A stretch of 64,000 nucleotides of DNA from assembly GCF_003259335.1 (NCBI RefSeq), contig NZ_QLLL01000007.1, forward strand, positions 62,001 to 126,000, read 5' to 3'. The notes below the pieces were generated by a model, which had not been told where the DNA came from, did not search any database, and saw nothing but the letters and a program-made list of their open reading frames with translations. Below, one piece after another: positions 16,453-25,989 of the stretch. A program made the position numbers and the translations under genes. Every line of letters starts with the position of its first letter. Positions within the stretch are counted from its first letter, which is position 1. This stretch comes from Chitinophaga skermanii (lineage in GTDB: Bacteria; Bacteroidota; Bacteroidia; Chitinophagales; Chitinophagaceae).

Positions 16453-17075
16453 TGCAAACAACGAATACGAGGGACCGGATTTTAGAGGCTGCTTTGCGAA
16501 TGTTTAGAACCTATGGTGCGAAGAGTATAACAATGAACGACATTTCCCGTGAATGCGGTATGTCTAAAAAAACACTCTACGAACATTTTGAAGATAAGAA
16601 TGAATTAGTGCAAGAGGCCATCGCCTTTATGTTGAACCGCCACATGGAAGAGATGTTGGCTTGCGGAGAAAGCAGCAAGAACGCTATTGAAGAAATGGTG
16701 TTTGGCCTCGAGCACACCGAGCATATGGTAAAAACGGTAAACCCTGTGCTGTTCTATGAAATAGAGAAATACTTTCCAAGCGCATGGAAAATGATCTCCG
16801 ATTTTAAGAACCATTATCTCACCAACAATATTACGTCGAATTTAAAACGTGGTATGCAAGAAGGCTTATATAGGGGCGACCTGGATATTGGGATTATGAC
16901 CCATATGCGGTTGCTTCAGCTCGACAGTGCCTTCAATCCACAACATTTCCCAGCTGTAGCGTTTGATCTGCACGATGTATTGTACCAAGTCACAGAGCAT
17001 TACATCCACGGTATCGCCACTTTAAAAGGTCACAAACTGGTGAATAAATATCTACAGAAAAGCGAAGAAGAATAA
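16452..17075 (+). CDS. TetR/AcrR family regulator 2
   Basis: A second TetR protein of 207 residues with its own intact helix-turn-helix (RILEAALRMFRTYGAKSITMNDISRECGMSKKTLYEHFEDK). It is not a close duplicate of the first: outside the DNA-binding domain the two share little. The start codon overlaps the stop of regulator 1 (TAATG), so they are translated together. It could respond to a different inducer, or form a heterodimer with its neighbour. TolC follows after 27 bases. Confidence 0.9.
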   Translation: MQTTNTRDRILEAALRMFRTYGAKSITMNDISRECGMSKKTLYEHFEDKNELVQEAIAFMLNRHMEEMLACGESSKNAIEEMVFGLEHTEHMVKTVNPVLFYEIEKYFPSAWKMISDFKNHYLTNNITSNLKRGMQEGLYRGDLDIGIMTHMRLLQLDSAFNPQHFPAVAFDLHDVLYQVTEHYIHGIATLKGHKLVNKYLQKSEEE

Positions 17076-17102
17076 CACACAACGCAGATATAATAAACAC
17101 TC

Positions 17103-18461
17103 ATGAAAAGGTTGAAATTCTCATTCATTCTCCTAATTGGGTTTGGGTTAACAACTGCTGCTACAGCACAAACAAAGCTATCCTTGCAAGAAACTTTGCA
17201 GTTCGCTTTGAAGCGCAACCAGCAGCTACAACAAGTTCGCTTGGAAGAAGATCTAGGCAGGCTCAAAACAAAGGAAATCCGTGCGCAAGCACTTCCTCAA
17301 ATAAGTGGTTCGGGTAACTTAACCGACAATATCCTCAAACAAAAGATGGCATTGCCTGGCGACCTAGCCGGTAAACCAGGTGAATTGGTAGTACTTACTG
17401 CCGGTACCACTTGGAATGCTTCTTTGGCGGGTGACCTTTCCCAACAAATCTACAACCAAAGCGTTTGGACAGGTTTAAAGGCTGCTAAAGCAGGCGAACA
17501 ATACTACGCACTGCAAACAGCACAATCTGAAGAAAATGTAATCTATAATATTTCTTCCCTCTACTTTAATGTATTGGTAACAAACCAAAAGATCGCCGTA
17601 TTGGAAAGCAATATTGAGAAGTTTAAAAAACTAACCGAAACAACGCAAACCCAATTCGATAACGGCTTGGCGAAAAAAATCGACCTCGACCGTATCAAGG
17701 TGAGCCTTACAAACTACACTTCGCAGCGTAATACATTAGTAAACCAAGTGCAAGTTCAAACGAATATGCTCAAGTTCGCTATCGGTATGCCTGCTTCAGA
17801 ACAAATAACTTTTCCCGAGTTATCATTAAAAGATATTCAACAACAAACGGCGGGTAATATCGACTGGGGTAATTTTGATACGAACAACAGAACGGAATTT
17901 AAGTTAATCGAGAAACAAGAAGAATTGCAACAATTTCAAAGAAAGGCTTACTTGGCCGAGTATTACCCAACCGTTTCGTTGAATGGCCGCTATTCTTACA
18001 ACGGGATGAGCGACAAGTTCGACTTATTCAATGGTAAAGGCGGTTCTGCTTTCTGGTACGGAATGGCTAACATCAGCTTAAACGTGAAAATCCCAATTTT
18101 CGATGGTTTCGCACGTAAGTCAAGAGTACAACAATCAGAAGTCAAATTGAAGCAACTCGAATTCGAAAAAGATCGTACGAAAAACGATCTTACCACTTCC
18201 TTCGAAAATGCTAAACTCCAATTAGCCAACAACCTTAATACCATTAAGGCTCAAAAAGAAAATATGGAGCTCGCAGAAGAAGTATACGCTTCTACCAAAA
18301 ACAATTACGAACTCGGTTTAGCTAACTTAACCGACCTCCTAAATGCTGAAACTTCTCTCGCAGAAGCACAAAACAGCTACAACGAAGCGCTCTTGCAATT
18401 CAAACTTGCAGAACTCGAATTAATCAAGTCTAACGGTAACCTTAAAACACTCTTAAACTAA
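17103..18461 (+). CDS. TolC family outer-membrane efflux channel
   Basis: A 452-residue outer-membrane factor with a signal peptide (MKRLKFSFILLIGFGLTTAATAQ). Two repeated OEP halves follow, each with long coiled-coil helices (about 130-230 and 320-440) and strands such as YYPTVSLNGRYSYNG. The NLTDLLNAETSLAEAQNSYNEALLQFKLAELELIK stretch near the end is a hallmark of the family. It would form the trimeric exit duct of the pump encoded by the next two genes. Confidence 0.92.
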   Translation: MKRLKFSFILLIGFGLTTAATAQTKLSLQETLQFALKRNQQLQQVRLEEDLGRLKTKEIRAQALPQISGSGNLTDNILKQKMALPGDLAGKPGELVVLTAGTTWNASLAGDLSQQIYNQSVWTGLKAAKAGEQYYALQTAQSEENVIYNISSLYFNVLVTNQKIAVLESNIEKFKKLTETTQTQFDNGLAKKIDLDRIKVSLTNYTSQRNTLVNQVQVQTNMLKFAIGMPASEQITFPELSLKDIQQQTAGNIDWGNFDTNNRTEFKLIEKQEELQQFQRKAYLAEYYPTVSLNGRYSYNGMSDKFDLFNGKGGSAFWYGMANISLNVKIPIFDGFARKSRVQQSEVKLKQLEFEKDRTKNDLTTSFENAKLQLANNLNTIKAQKENMELAEEVYASTKNNYELGLANLTDLLNAETSLAEAQNSYNEALLQFKLAELELIKSNGNLKTLLN

Positions 18462-18470
18462 TCTATAGCC

Positions 18471-19544
18471 ATGAAGAAATTTTTAATCTACGGCGTCATT
18501 ACTATCGGTGTATTAGCTTTCATTGTTTGGAAATTGAATGCTAATAAAACTGCTAACGTTGCTAAAACAGAATTCGTAAAACAAAGCAACACCGGCGATG
18601 TACCAGTATTAGTTGAGAAAGTGGCTAAAGTCGAATTCGATCAAAGCTTCCAAGCTAATGGTAACTTCGAACCAATCCGCGAGCTCACTTTCATGAGTGA
18701 AATTTCAGGTAGAATCACCAAATTGAATGTTGACGAAGGTTCTCACGTTTCTACCGGTCAAGTTATCGGCCGTGTAGACGACCAAATTATCAATACAGAA
18801 TTGCAACAAGCTAAAGTTAACTTGGAACAATTACGTGTAGATAAAAACCGCTACGAAAACGCATTCAAAACAGGTGGCGTTACACAAAAACAATTAGACG
18901 ATACTCGTTTGCAATACGACTTAGCTGTTGCGCGCATCGAAGCTGCTCAACGCCGTGTAAACGATACTTATATTAAAGCGCCTATCTCTGGTGTAATCAA
19001 TAAAAAGTACGTAGAAGTTGGTGCTTACCTTTCTCCTGGTACTAAATTGTACGATATCGTAGACGTTTCTAAATTGAAATTAACAGTCTCTGTTCCAGAA
19101 GCACAAGTAATCACGTTGAAAAACGGCGATAAAGTAAACGTAACAACAAACGTATACCCAGAAACAAACTACACCGGTACTATCTCTTTCATTCCTGCTA
19201 AAGGTGATGCTACATTGAACTACCCTGTTCAAATGGAAGTAAGCAATGTAAGCGGTAAAACGTTGAAAGCCGGTATGTACGGTACTGCTCACTTCGGTTT
19301 ACCTCAAATGGAATCTACCATTTTAGTAGCTCGTTCTGCTTTCGTTGGTGGTGTGAACAGTAACCAAGTATACGTGCTCGAAAACAACACGGCAAAATTG
19401 CGTAAAGTAGTTGCCGGTAAAATTTTCGGCGATAAAGTTGAAATCCGTGAAGGTTTAGCGGAAGGTGAAACCGTGATCACAAGCGGTCAAATCAACCTCG
19501 TTGATGGTTCTAAAGTAACCATTCAACAACCCGCCGGTAAATAG
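18471..19544 (+). CDS. RND efflux periplasmic adaptor subunit
   Basis: A membrane-fusion protein of 357 residues with an N-terminal anchor helix (FLIYGVITIGVLAFIVWKL, residues 3-21), a lipoyl/biotinyl half-motif (LTFMSEISGRITKLNVDEGSHVSTGQVIGRVDD), an alpha-hairpin (about 105-150), the second lipoyl half (YIKAPISGVINKKYVEVGAYLSPG) and a beta-barrel domain. It links the inner-membrane pump to TolC. It lies 9 bases after tolC and 36 bases before the pump start. Confidence 0.94.
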   Translation: MKKFLIYGVITIGVLAFIVWKLNANKTANVAKTEFVKQSNTGDVPVLVEKVAKVEFDQSFQANGNFEPIRELTFMSEISGRITKLNVDEGSHVSTGQVIGRVDDQIINTELQQAKVNLEQLRVDKNRYENAFKTGGVTQKQLDDTRLQYDLAVARIEAAQRRVNDTYIKAPISGVINKKYVEVGAYLSPGTKLYDIVDVSKLKLTVSVPEAQVITLKNGDKVNVTTNVYPETNYTGTISFIPAKGDATLNYPVQMEVSNVSGKTLKAGMYGTAHFGLPQMESTILVARSAFVGGVNSNQVYVLENNTAKLRKVVAGKIFGDKVEIREGLAEGETVITSGQINLVDGSKVTIQQPAGK

Positions 19545-19580
19545 TCAACGCTTTGTTTGCACGATTCAAAACATGAGAAA

Positions 19581-22500
19581 ATGAAGATTACAGAAATATC
19601 CATTAAACGACCTACGGTTGTAGTGGTATTGTTTACGATACTCACGTTATTGGGAGTCATGAGCTACAAGTCGTTGAACTATGAGCTCCTTCCCAAGTTC
19701 TCGTCACCTATTGTGACCATTTCTACAGTATACCCCGGTGCTTCCCCGCAAGAGGTGGAAAGTACCATCACTAAAAAAATTGAAGATGCGGTAGCGTCTA
19801 TGGAGAAAATCAAAAAGATTACTTCCAAGTCATCTGAAAGTTTATCCGTAGTAACCGTGGAATTGAATAACGACGCCGATGTGGATTTAGGCTTACAAGA
19901 CGCTCAACGTAAAGTGAACGCGATCTTGGCCGACCTACCAGGTGATGCGAAACCGCCTTCTTTGAATAAATTCTCTTTGGATGATTTACCGATCATGACC
20001 TTATCTGCTACTGCCGATATGGACGATCGCGAATTCTACGATCTAGTAGATAAAAAAATCCAACCTATGTTGAGCCGCTTACCCGGTGTAGCACAAATTT
20101 CTTTGACCGGTGGTCAAGAACGTGAAGTGCAAATCAACATGGACCCTAAGAAATTAGAAGCGTACAAATTATCGATCTTACAAGTACGTAATATCGTAAC
20201 CAATGCGAACCTCGACTTCCCTACGGGTAAAGTAAAAACCACTGAGCAACAAATCTTGATTCGCTTAGCAGGTAAATACAAAAACGTTGAACAATTGCGT
20301 GCGTTGGTATTAAAAACCACGGCCGATGGTACACAAATCCGTTTAGGCGATGTGGCTGATGTGCAAGATTCGCAGAAAGATGCTGAGAAAATTGCCCGTG
20401 TAAACGGTATCAGCGCTATCGCGATGCAAGTGCAGAAACAAACAGATGCGAATGCTGTGAAAGTATCGGAAGAAGTGAAGAAAGCAATCGCAAAAGTAGA
20501 AGCAGAATATGCAGCGGCTAAATTACACATCCAAGTAGCAAACGACTCGTCGGACTTTACGTTGGAATCTGCCGATTCTGTAATACATGACTTGATCATC
20601 GCCGTATTGTTGGTAGCAGCGGTAATGTTATTGTTCTTGCACAGCTTACGTTCTGCCCTTTTCGTAATGATCTCGATCCCTGCGTCTTTGATCGCTACGT
20701 TTATCGGTATGAAGTTGATGGGCTTTTCCTTGAACTTGATGAGTTTATTGGGGCTTTCCCTTGTGGTGGGTATCCTTGTGGATGATGCCATCGTAGTATT
20801 GGAGAACATCTATCGCCATATGGAGATGGGTAAAAACAGGGTGCGTGCTGCGTTTGATGGTGTGAAAGAAATTGGGTTTACAGTAACATCGATCACTTTG
20901 GTTATCGTGGTAGTATTCTTACCCATCTCTTTAACCAACGAATTAGTATCGAAAATCTTACGTGAGTTCTGCGTGGTGGTAATGATTTCTACCATGTTAT
21001 CCTTACTCGCTTCGTTCACGATCGTACCGCTATTGTCTTCTCGTTTCGGTAAGTTGGAACATATTACAGGTAAGAACTTCTTCGAGAAATTCATTTTGTG
21101 GTTCGAACGCCAGTTGGATAAGTTCACGAATTGGATGACGGGCATCTTAAAATGGTCGTTGAAAAATAAATGGACGAAGTTATCTACCCTTGGTATTGCT
21201 ATTTTCTTGTTGTTCGCTTCTTTCACGTTATTAACAAAAGGTTATATCGGTGGTGAGTTTATCCCGAATGGTGACCGTGGACAGTTTATTGTGATGATGG
21301 AAATGCCGAAAGATGCATCTCTTGAACAAACGAACCAAGTAACGCGTAAAGTAGAACAGATTTTAAATAAAAAGCCTGAAGTAACAACGTTGATCACTAC
21401 AGTGGGTCAAACAAGTGAAGACGGCTTCGGTGTATCACAGGCAACTGTATATAAATCCGAAATCACAGTTATGCTCGTAGATCAGAAAAAGCGCGCCGAC
21501 GCTTCTGATATCTTCGCAGCTAAATTGAAAAGCGAATTGGCAGCTCAATTACCTGGTGTGAAAGTGAAAACTACCCCGGTAAGTATCATGGGTACAGCGC
21601 AAAGAGCGCCGGTAGAGTTAGTTGTAATGGGTAACGACCTTGATACAGTAATGGGCTATGCGAAAAGAGCAATGGCATTATTGAAAACGATTAAAGGTAC
21701 GAGCGAGGTGAAATTGTCGGTGGAAGAAGGTAACCCAGAAATCAACGTGCAAGTAGATCGCGATAAAATGTCGGCACTCGGTTTAACCCTCGAATCTGTG
21801 GGTGGTACCATGCAAACAGCTTTCTCAGGTACGGCTGATGATTCTAAAATCAAATTCCGCCAAGGTGAATATGAATACGATATTAACATGCGTTTCGATG
21901 ATTTTAACCGTAAAAACATCAACGACGTAGCCAATATCAACTTCGTGAACGATAAAGGTGAATTGGTGAAATTATCCCAATTCGCTACCATCACAGAAGG
22001 TTCTGGTCCATCTCGTTTGGAACGTAGAGATAAGAGCACTTCCGTTTCTGTACAATCGCAAGCTATTGGTGTACCATCGGGTACCATCACAGCCGAGTTT
22101 GGTGAGAAATTGAAAAGCCTCGAAAAACCAACAGGTGTGAACTACGTATTTGGTGGTGATGCCGAAAACCAAGGTGATTCATTCGGTACATTAGGTGCTG
22201 CCTTGTTGATATCCATTATCATGGTGTACCTCATCATGGTGGCCTTGTACGATAACTATATCTATCCATTCGTAGTATTGTTCTCTATCCCGTTGTCAAT
22301 CATCGGTGCATTGTTGGCCCTCGCGTTAACAAATAATACATTGAACATCTTCACGATTTTGGGTGTGATTATGTTGATCGGTTTGGTGGCGAAGAACGCG
22401 ATTATCCTCGTGGATTTCACCAACCAAATGAAAGAAGAAGGTCAAAGTACTTACGAAGCCTTGATCCACGCGAACAACGCACGTTTACGCCCGATTTTGA

Positions 22501-22787
22501 TGACTACCATCGCGATGGTGATTGGTATGTTGCCGATCGCGTTAGCTACGGGTGGTACCGCTTCTACTAAGAACGGTTTGGCTTGGGTTATTATCGGTGG
22601 TTTGATTAGTTCGATGTTCTTAACATTGATTGTAGTACCGGTGGTATACGCTATCATCGACAGAATCATGCGCAAGTTTGGTTGGGGCAACCCTTCTAAG
22701 AAACGTTTGATCCGTCAACGTATGGTGGCACCAATTCGTAAAGAAGAAATTGAAGCAGAAATGAAAGCCGCAGCTATGCACAACTAA
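19581..22787 (+). CDS. RND family efflux pump permease (AcrB-like)
   Basis: A 1068-residue pump. The ATG at 19581 begins the classic MKITEISIKRPTVVVVLFTILTLLG first membrane helix, so the upstream TTG is not used. Twelve transmembrane helices are arranged as 1+5, loop, 1+5. The paired aspartates of the proton relay are present in TM4 (VVGILVDDAIVVLENIYRHME), and the second-half equivalent is GLVAKNAIILVDFTNQM. Two large periplasmic loops have the usual porter domains. The sequence is of the hydrophobe/amphiphile (HAE) type, not a metal pump: the TM4 and porter motifs are AcrB-like. Substrates are unknown. Confidence 0.95.
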   Translation: MKITEISIKRPTVVVVLFTILTLLGVMSYKSLNYELLPKFSSPIVTISTVYPGASPQEVESTITKKIEDAVASMEKIKKITSKSSESLSVVTVELNNDADVDLGLQDAQRKVNAILADLPGDAKPPSLNKFSLDDLPIMTLSATADMDDREFYDLVDKKIQPMLSRLPGVAQISLTGGQEREVQINMDPKKLEAYKLSILQVRNIVTNANLDFPTGKVKTTEQQILIRLAGKYKNVEQLRALVLKTTADGTQIRLGDVADVQDSQKDAEKIARVNGISAIAMQVQKQTDANAVKVSEEVKKAIAKVEAEYAAAKLHIQVANDSSDFTLESADSVIHDLIIAVLLVAAVMLLFLHSLRSALFVMISIPASLIATFIGMKLMGFSLNLMSLLGLSLVVGILVDDAIVVLENIYRHMEMGKNRVRAAFDGVKEIGFTVTSITLVIVVVFLPISLTNELVSKILREFCVVVMISTMLSLLASFTIVPLLSSRFGKLEHITGKNFFEKFILWFERQLDKFTNWMTGILKWSLKNKWTKLSTLGIAIFLLFASFTLLTKGYIGGEFIPNGDRGQFIVMMEMPKDASLEQTNQVTRKVEQILNKKPEVTTLITTVGQTSEDGFGVSQATVYKSEITVMLVDQKKRADASDIFAAKLKSELAAQLPGVKVKTTPVSIMGTAQRAPVELVVMGNDLDTVMGYAKRAMALLKTIKGTSEVKLSVEEGNPEINVQVDRDKMSALGLTLESVGGTMQTAFSGTADDSKIKFRQGEYEYDINMRFDDFNRKNINDVANINFVNDKGELVKLSQFATITEGSGPSRLERRDKSTSVSVQSQAIGVPSGTITAEFGEKLKSLEKPTGVNYVFGGDAENQGDSFGTLGAALLISIIMVYLIMVALYDNYIYPFVVLFSIPLSIIGALLALALTNNTLNIFTILGVIMLIGLVAKNAIILVDFTNQMKEEGQSTYEALIHANNARLRPILMTTIAMVIGMLPIALATGGTASTKNGLAWVIIGGLISSMFLTLIVVPVVYAIIDRIMRKFGWGNPSKKRLIRQRMVAPIRKEEIEAEMKAAAMHN

Positions 22788-22810
22788 GCTGCGTTTACAT
22801 AAAGATTAAG

Positions 22811-22829
22811 TGTTACAAACAGTGTAACA
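22811..22829. repeat. Inverted repeat after the pump gene
   Basis: TGTTACA (22811-22817) and TGTAACA (22823-22829) are perfect inverted arms around AACAG, 20 bases after the stop codon. No T tract follows; it may be mRNA 3'-end structure or a protein site. Confidence 0.4.
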
Positions 22830-22848
22830 GTTGTAGGTTTAACTAAAT

Positions 22849-22877
22849 GGCCGAAGTAGTCTTACTTCGGCCTTTTT
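22849..22877 (+). terminator. Intrinsic terminator of the efflux operon
   Basis: GGCCGAAG (22849-22856) pairs with CTTCGGCC (22865-22872), followed by TTTTT. Confidence 0.9.
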
Positions 22878-22990
22878 ATTTGGTAGTTGGCTATTTTGAG
22901 CTAATTGTTCATACGCACAACCCGCCTTCTTCAGTCGAAGCGAGCGTGGCAAGTAAAGCTAGGGCATGAACGGTTGTTCAGTACCAACTC

Positions 22991-24268
22991 CTATTCTTCG
23001 TGTATCCTTGAAATTTGAATAAGTACCTTGGTACCCGCCGGTAACTGGTTATCGCTATATAAATCTTCTACATCGATGCTAAAGTGCGTGTTGAAAAGGC
23101 TTTTATACAATTCTACTCGTTCCATGCACAGTAACATACCTTTCGATACATGTTTGTTTTGTTTGAGTGATTGTTGCTCGTTTTGAGCAGCCTGTTTGCG
23201 CCCTACCCCGTTATCGGTGATTTCGCAAGTGAGGTGACCGTTTTGTTGTTGCCAGTTGATATGAAGTTGCCGGTCGCCATTTTTATTCATTAACCCATGC
23301 CAGATGGCATTTTCGAGGAAAGGTTGGATTAACATACCCGGCACTAGTTGTTGGTGTAAATCGATTTGTTCGCTTACGCTGATATTAAACTCGAAAGGCT
23401 TATCTACGCGGAGTGATTCCAGGTGGAGATAATGTTGAAGCATTTCTATTTCTTCATGTAAGGAGATGAAATTTTTCTCGGCATGCATGAGAACCATGCG
23501 TAAAAGCTTGGCAAACTTGGATAGGTAGGTCGATGCTTTTTCTACTTCGTTGTTGAGGATGCAGTAGTAAATTCCGTTCAAACAATTAAACAAGAAGTGG
23601 GGGTTCACTTGCGATTTAAGTGTAACCAAGCGCAATTCTGCCAGTTGTTTATGCAAATGCTGTACCTCTATATCTTGTCGATGTGCCTTTTCTTCTGCCA
23701 AGGTTTTGCCAATTTTCAGGGCACAGATCATCGCGATATTCTCCAACAGTGCTAAATGCTGTTGGGTGTAAAAGTGTTTACGGGAATGCTCGCTATCAAT
23801 AATCCCTATCACCTTACCTTCATAAATGATAGGCACAGTAATTTCAGAGAATCGTTGTTGATCGTCGAGGATATACCGGCTATCCTGGGTGGTATCACTC
23901 ACAATTTCTGCTTTGGCGGAAGCTGCAACGGAACCAACAATACCCTGCCCGATGGGTATTTCGATAGGGTCGTGGATAATAAATTGCTGTGGATTTTTAG
24001 CGCCGAAGGCGGCCTTCTGTACAAGCTTGTTGTTGTTTTCATCCACCAGGTACATCACGCAATCTTCGAAGTGTAATTGCCCGATACAATTCTTGGCAAT
24101 ATCCCAAAGAATGTCTTCCACGGTGTTTTTACCGAAAAGCGATGTAGCGAAATAGTTCACCATAGCTTGCGCTTGGTAGCGTTTTTTATAACGGTTTATC
24201 GTAACCAGGGCTATAATAAGCGCTATCATGAGGGCGACGATAAGAATTATATAAAAAAGTGGCTGCAT
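22991..24268 (-). CDS. GAF-domain LytS-type sensor histidine kinase
   Basis: A 425-residue membrane-anchored kinase. One N-terminal transmembrane helix (FYIILIVALMIALIIALVTI) is followed by a GAF sensor domain (about 35-185, with VGSVAASAKAEIVSDTTQDSRY), a short coiled coil and a His_kinase domain with the phosphoacceptor in VNPHFLFNCLNGIYY. The ATP-binding part keeps its N box (QPFLENAIWHGLMN) and G1 (EITDNGVGRKQ). Such kinases normally pair with LytTR response regulators; none is adjacent here. It is transcribed away from pheS. The ligand sensed by the GAF domain is unknown. Confidence 0.87.
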   Translation of the reverse strand: MQPLFYIILIVALMIALIIALVTINRYKKRYQAQAMVNYFATSLFGKNTVEDILWDIAKNCIGQLHFEDCVMYLVDENNNKLVQKAAFGAKNPQQFIIHDPIEIPIGQGIVGSVAASAKAEIVSDTTQDSRYILDDQQRFSEITVPIIYEGKVIGIIDSEHSRKHFYTQQHLALLENIAMICALKIGKTLAEEKAHRQDIEVQHLHKQLAELRLVTLKSQVNPHFLFNCLNGIYYCILNNEVEKASTYLSKFAKLLRMVLMHAEKNFISLHEEIEMLQHYLHLESLRVDKPFEFNISVSEQIDLHQQLVPGMLIQPFLENAIWHGLMNKNGDRQLHINWQQQNGHLTCEITDNGVGRKQAAQNEQQSLKQNKHVSKGMLLCMERVELYKSLFNTHFSIDVEDLYSDNQLPAGTKVLIQISRIHEE

Positions 24269-24393
24269 ATGTGCGAAATAAGTAGTTTTTTTGGAGGATT
24301 TGCAACACGATGCTGGCGGGCGACAGGTAAAAATTAAGAAAAATTAGCGAAAAGCGCGTCGCCAGTGGCAGTGTAGCTTTGTGTTATTTATTT

Positions 24394-24401
24394 TATCTTT
24401 G
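24394..24401 (+). promoter_or_regulatory. -7 box of pheS
   Basis: TATCTTTG is an exact TAnnTTTG match 8 bases before the pheS ATG. No matching -33 box is seen, and the leader would be almost absent. Confidence 0.45.
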
Positions 24402-24408
24402 TTCTCTT

Positions 24409-25437
24409 ATGGAGCAGATTGTACAGCAAATAGAAGCGTATAAGCAAGAAATTAGCGCTTTTGAACCTAAGAATGCCGACGAACTAGAACAGTACCGGAT
24501 TAAATTCCTCGGTACAAAAGGCATTGTAAAAGCCATTTTCGGCGAAATGAAACAAGTGCCGAACGAGCGTAAGAAAGAGTTTGGACAGATTTTGAATGCC
24601 TTTAAGCAACTAGCTGAAGAGCGTTACGAAACGTTTGCTCACTTAAAAGACGCCGCTGCTTCCGGCACCAACGATATCGACTATACATTACCGGCAGAGC
24701 CGCATAGGTTGGGTACCCGCCATCCTATCAGCATTGTGCGCAATAAAATAATCAGGATTTTCGAGCGTTTGGGTTTCACCATCGCTGAAGGACCAGAAAT
24801 TGAGGACGACTGGCATAACTTCACCGCGTTGAACTTGCCAGAGAACCACCCGGCTAGGGATATGACTGATACATTCTATATCAATCAGAACCCCGATTGG
24901 TTGTTACGTACACACACTTCTAGTGTACAAGTACGTGCCATGGAGAACAGCAAAATGCCGATCCGCATTATTTGCCCAGGTCGTGTTTACCGTAACGAAA
25001 CTATTTCTGCCCGTGCACACTGCTTCTTCCACCAAGTAGAAGGCTTGTACATTGCTGAAAATGTATCGTTTGCCGATTTAAAACAAACCTTGTATCACTT
25101 CGTGAAGGAAATGTTTGGCGAAAACTCGGAAGTGCGTTTCCGTCCTTCTTACTTCCCATTCACCGAACCAAGTGCAGAAATGGACGTTACTTGCTTCATC
25201 TGCGGGGGTAAAGGTTGTTCTGTTTGTAAGCATACGGGTTGGGTAGAAATCCTCGGCTGTGGTATGGTACACCCAGAAGTATTACGCAACTGTGGCATCG
25301 ATCCAGAGAAATATACCGGTTTCGCATTCGGTATGGGTATCGAAAGAATTACGATGTTGAAGTACCAAATCAAAGACTTACGACTCTTCTCCGAAAATGA
25401 TCAACGTTTCTTAAAGCAATTTGAGACTGCCTTGTAA
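24409..25437 (+). CDS. pheS: Phenylalanyl-tRNA synthetase alpha subunit
   Basis: A class II synthetase subunit of 342 residues that attaches phenylalanine to its tRNA together with PheT. An N-terminal coiled-coil arm (1-95) precedes the catalytic core, which carries motif 2 (RVYRNETISARAHCFFHQVEGLYI) and motif 3 (GFAFGMGIERITMLKYQI). The phenylalanine-pocket region is FTEPSAEMDV. A CFICGGKGCSVCKHTGW stretch, Cys-rich and perhaps zinc-binding, is seen in some bacterial PheS. The ATG at 24409 is chosen over an upstream in-frame ATG at 24379 because it starts the usual MEQIVQQIE-type arm. pheT is not adjacent, as in many Bacteroidota. Confidence 0.97.
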   Translation: MEQIVQQIEAYKQEISAFEPKNADELEQYRIKFLGTKGIVKAIFGEMKQVPNERKKEFGQILNAFKQLAEERYETFAHLKDAAASGTNDIDYTLPAEPHRLGTRHPISIVRNKIIRIFERLGFTIAEGPEIEDDWHNFTALNLPENHPARDMTDTFYINQNPDWLLRTHTSSVQVRAMENSKMPIRIICPGRVYRNETISARAHCFFHQVEGLYIAENVSFADLKQTLYHFVKEMFGENSEVRFRPSYFPFTEPSAEMDVTCFICGGKGCSVCKHTGWVEILGCGMVHPEVLRNCGIDPEKYTGFAFGMGIERITMLKYQIKDLRLFSENDQRFLKQFETAL

Positions 25438-25456
25438 ATAATAAAATCTTGCTAGA

Positions 25457-25488
25457 AAGCTGCTTCGTAATCGGAGCAGCTTTTTTTT
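25457..25488 (+). terminator. Intrinsic terminator of pheS
   Basis: AAGCTGCT (25457-25464) pairs with AGCAGCTT (25475-25482), followed by a run of T. Confidence 0.93.
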
Positions 25489-25571
25489 ATTGCAGCCTGT
25501 TATAATATCACACTACAGGTGTAAACCTATTTTAGAACGTGACATTGCCTATCCCTTTTCTGTGTACATAC

Positions 25572-25659
25572 CCTATCTTCACCCTATCCCTACCCTATCT
25601 AAAGCCTATCTCGACCCTATCCTAAGCCTATCCTAAGCCTATCTCCACCCTATCCCCCG
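25572..25659. repeat. Eight-copy 11-bp tandem repeat (CCTATC-NNN-AC/AG)
   Basis: CCTATC recurs at 25572, 25583, 25594, 25605, 25616, 25627, 25638 and 25649, exactly 11 bases apart. Positions 7-9 vary (TTC, CCT, TAA, TCG, CTA, CTA, TCC, CCC) while positions 10-11 are AC or AG except in the last copy. A further CCTATC stands at 25548. The array is non-coding in all frames and lies between a terminator and the next gene. Confidence 0.9.
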
Positions 25660-25989
25660 CCCTTTTAATAACTTGTGAATCAATTTGTTAGCTGTTTTTG
25701 AGCTAAGTCTAGACCTTGTATCGTTTTGGTATTCAATAGTTTGTGAGAGATTGACCTACATTTTGTCACTATGATAATACTTGGTAAATAAGCGGATATA
25801 TGCCTAAGTTCATGGCAATAGCTACCCAAGCCAACCATTTTATTAAGCGTATTAGATACATTCCTCATGCTGCGTTAAATGATGCTTGGGTAAGTCAATC
25901 GATGATGACTGCGGGCGACATATGGTTAATCGCCTCATATTCCCGATATTGCGAGCGCTTAATCTAGCTATCCTAAACCAAAACAATTT

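Larger units (their letters stand above)
25438..25989. other. 552-base gap between pheS and hbd
   Basis: After the pheS terminator it contains a strict 11-bp tandem repeat array (25572-25659), then about 330 bases without a recognised gene. A 55-codon open frame (25800-25967, plus strand, encoding IRYIPHAALNDAWVSQ) and a 62-codon frame on the other strand overlap each other; neither matches anything I know. No clear TAnnTTTG box precedes hbd. Confidence 0.55.

Noticed and set aside
20114..20809. A 231-codon open frame on the minus strand inside the RND pump gene
   Set aside because: It lies wholly antisense to a highly conserved pump, is Ser/Ile/Thr-rich with no family features, and arises from the codon bias of the plus strand.
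25572..25659. CRISPR array
   Set aside because: Units are 11 bp with no spacer of 25-40 bp and no cas genes nearby, so it is a short tandem repeat instead.
25680..25868. A 62-codon minus-strand frame in the pheS-hbd gap
   Set aside because: It overlaps a 55-codon frame on the other strand, has no known motif, and neither shows codon bias like its neighbours.
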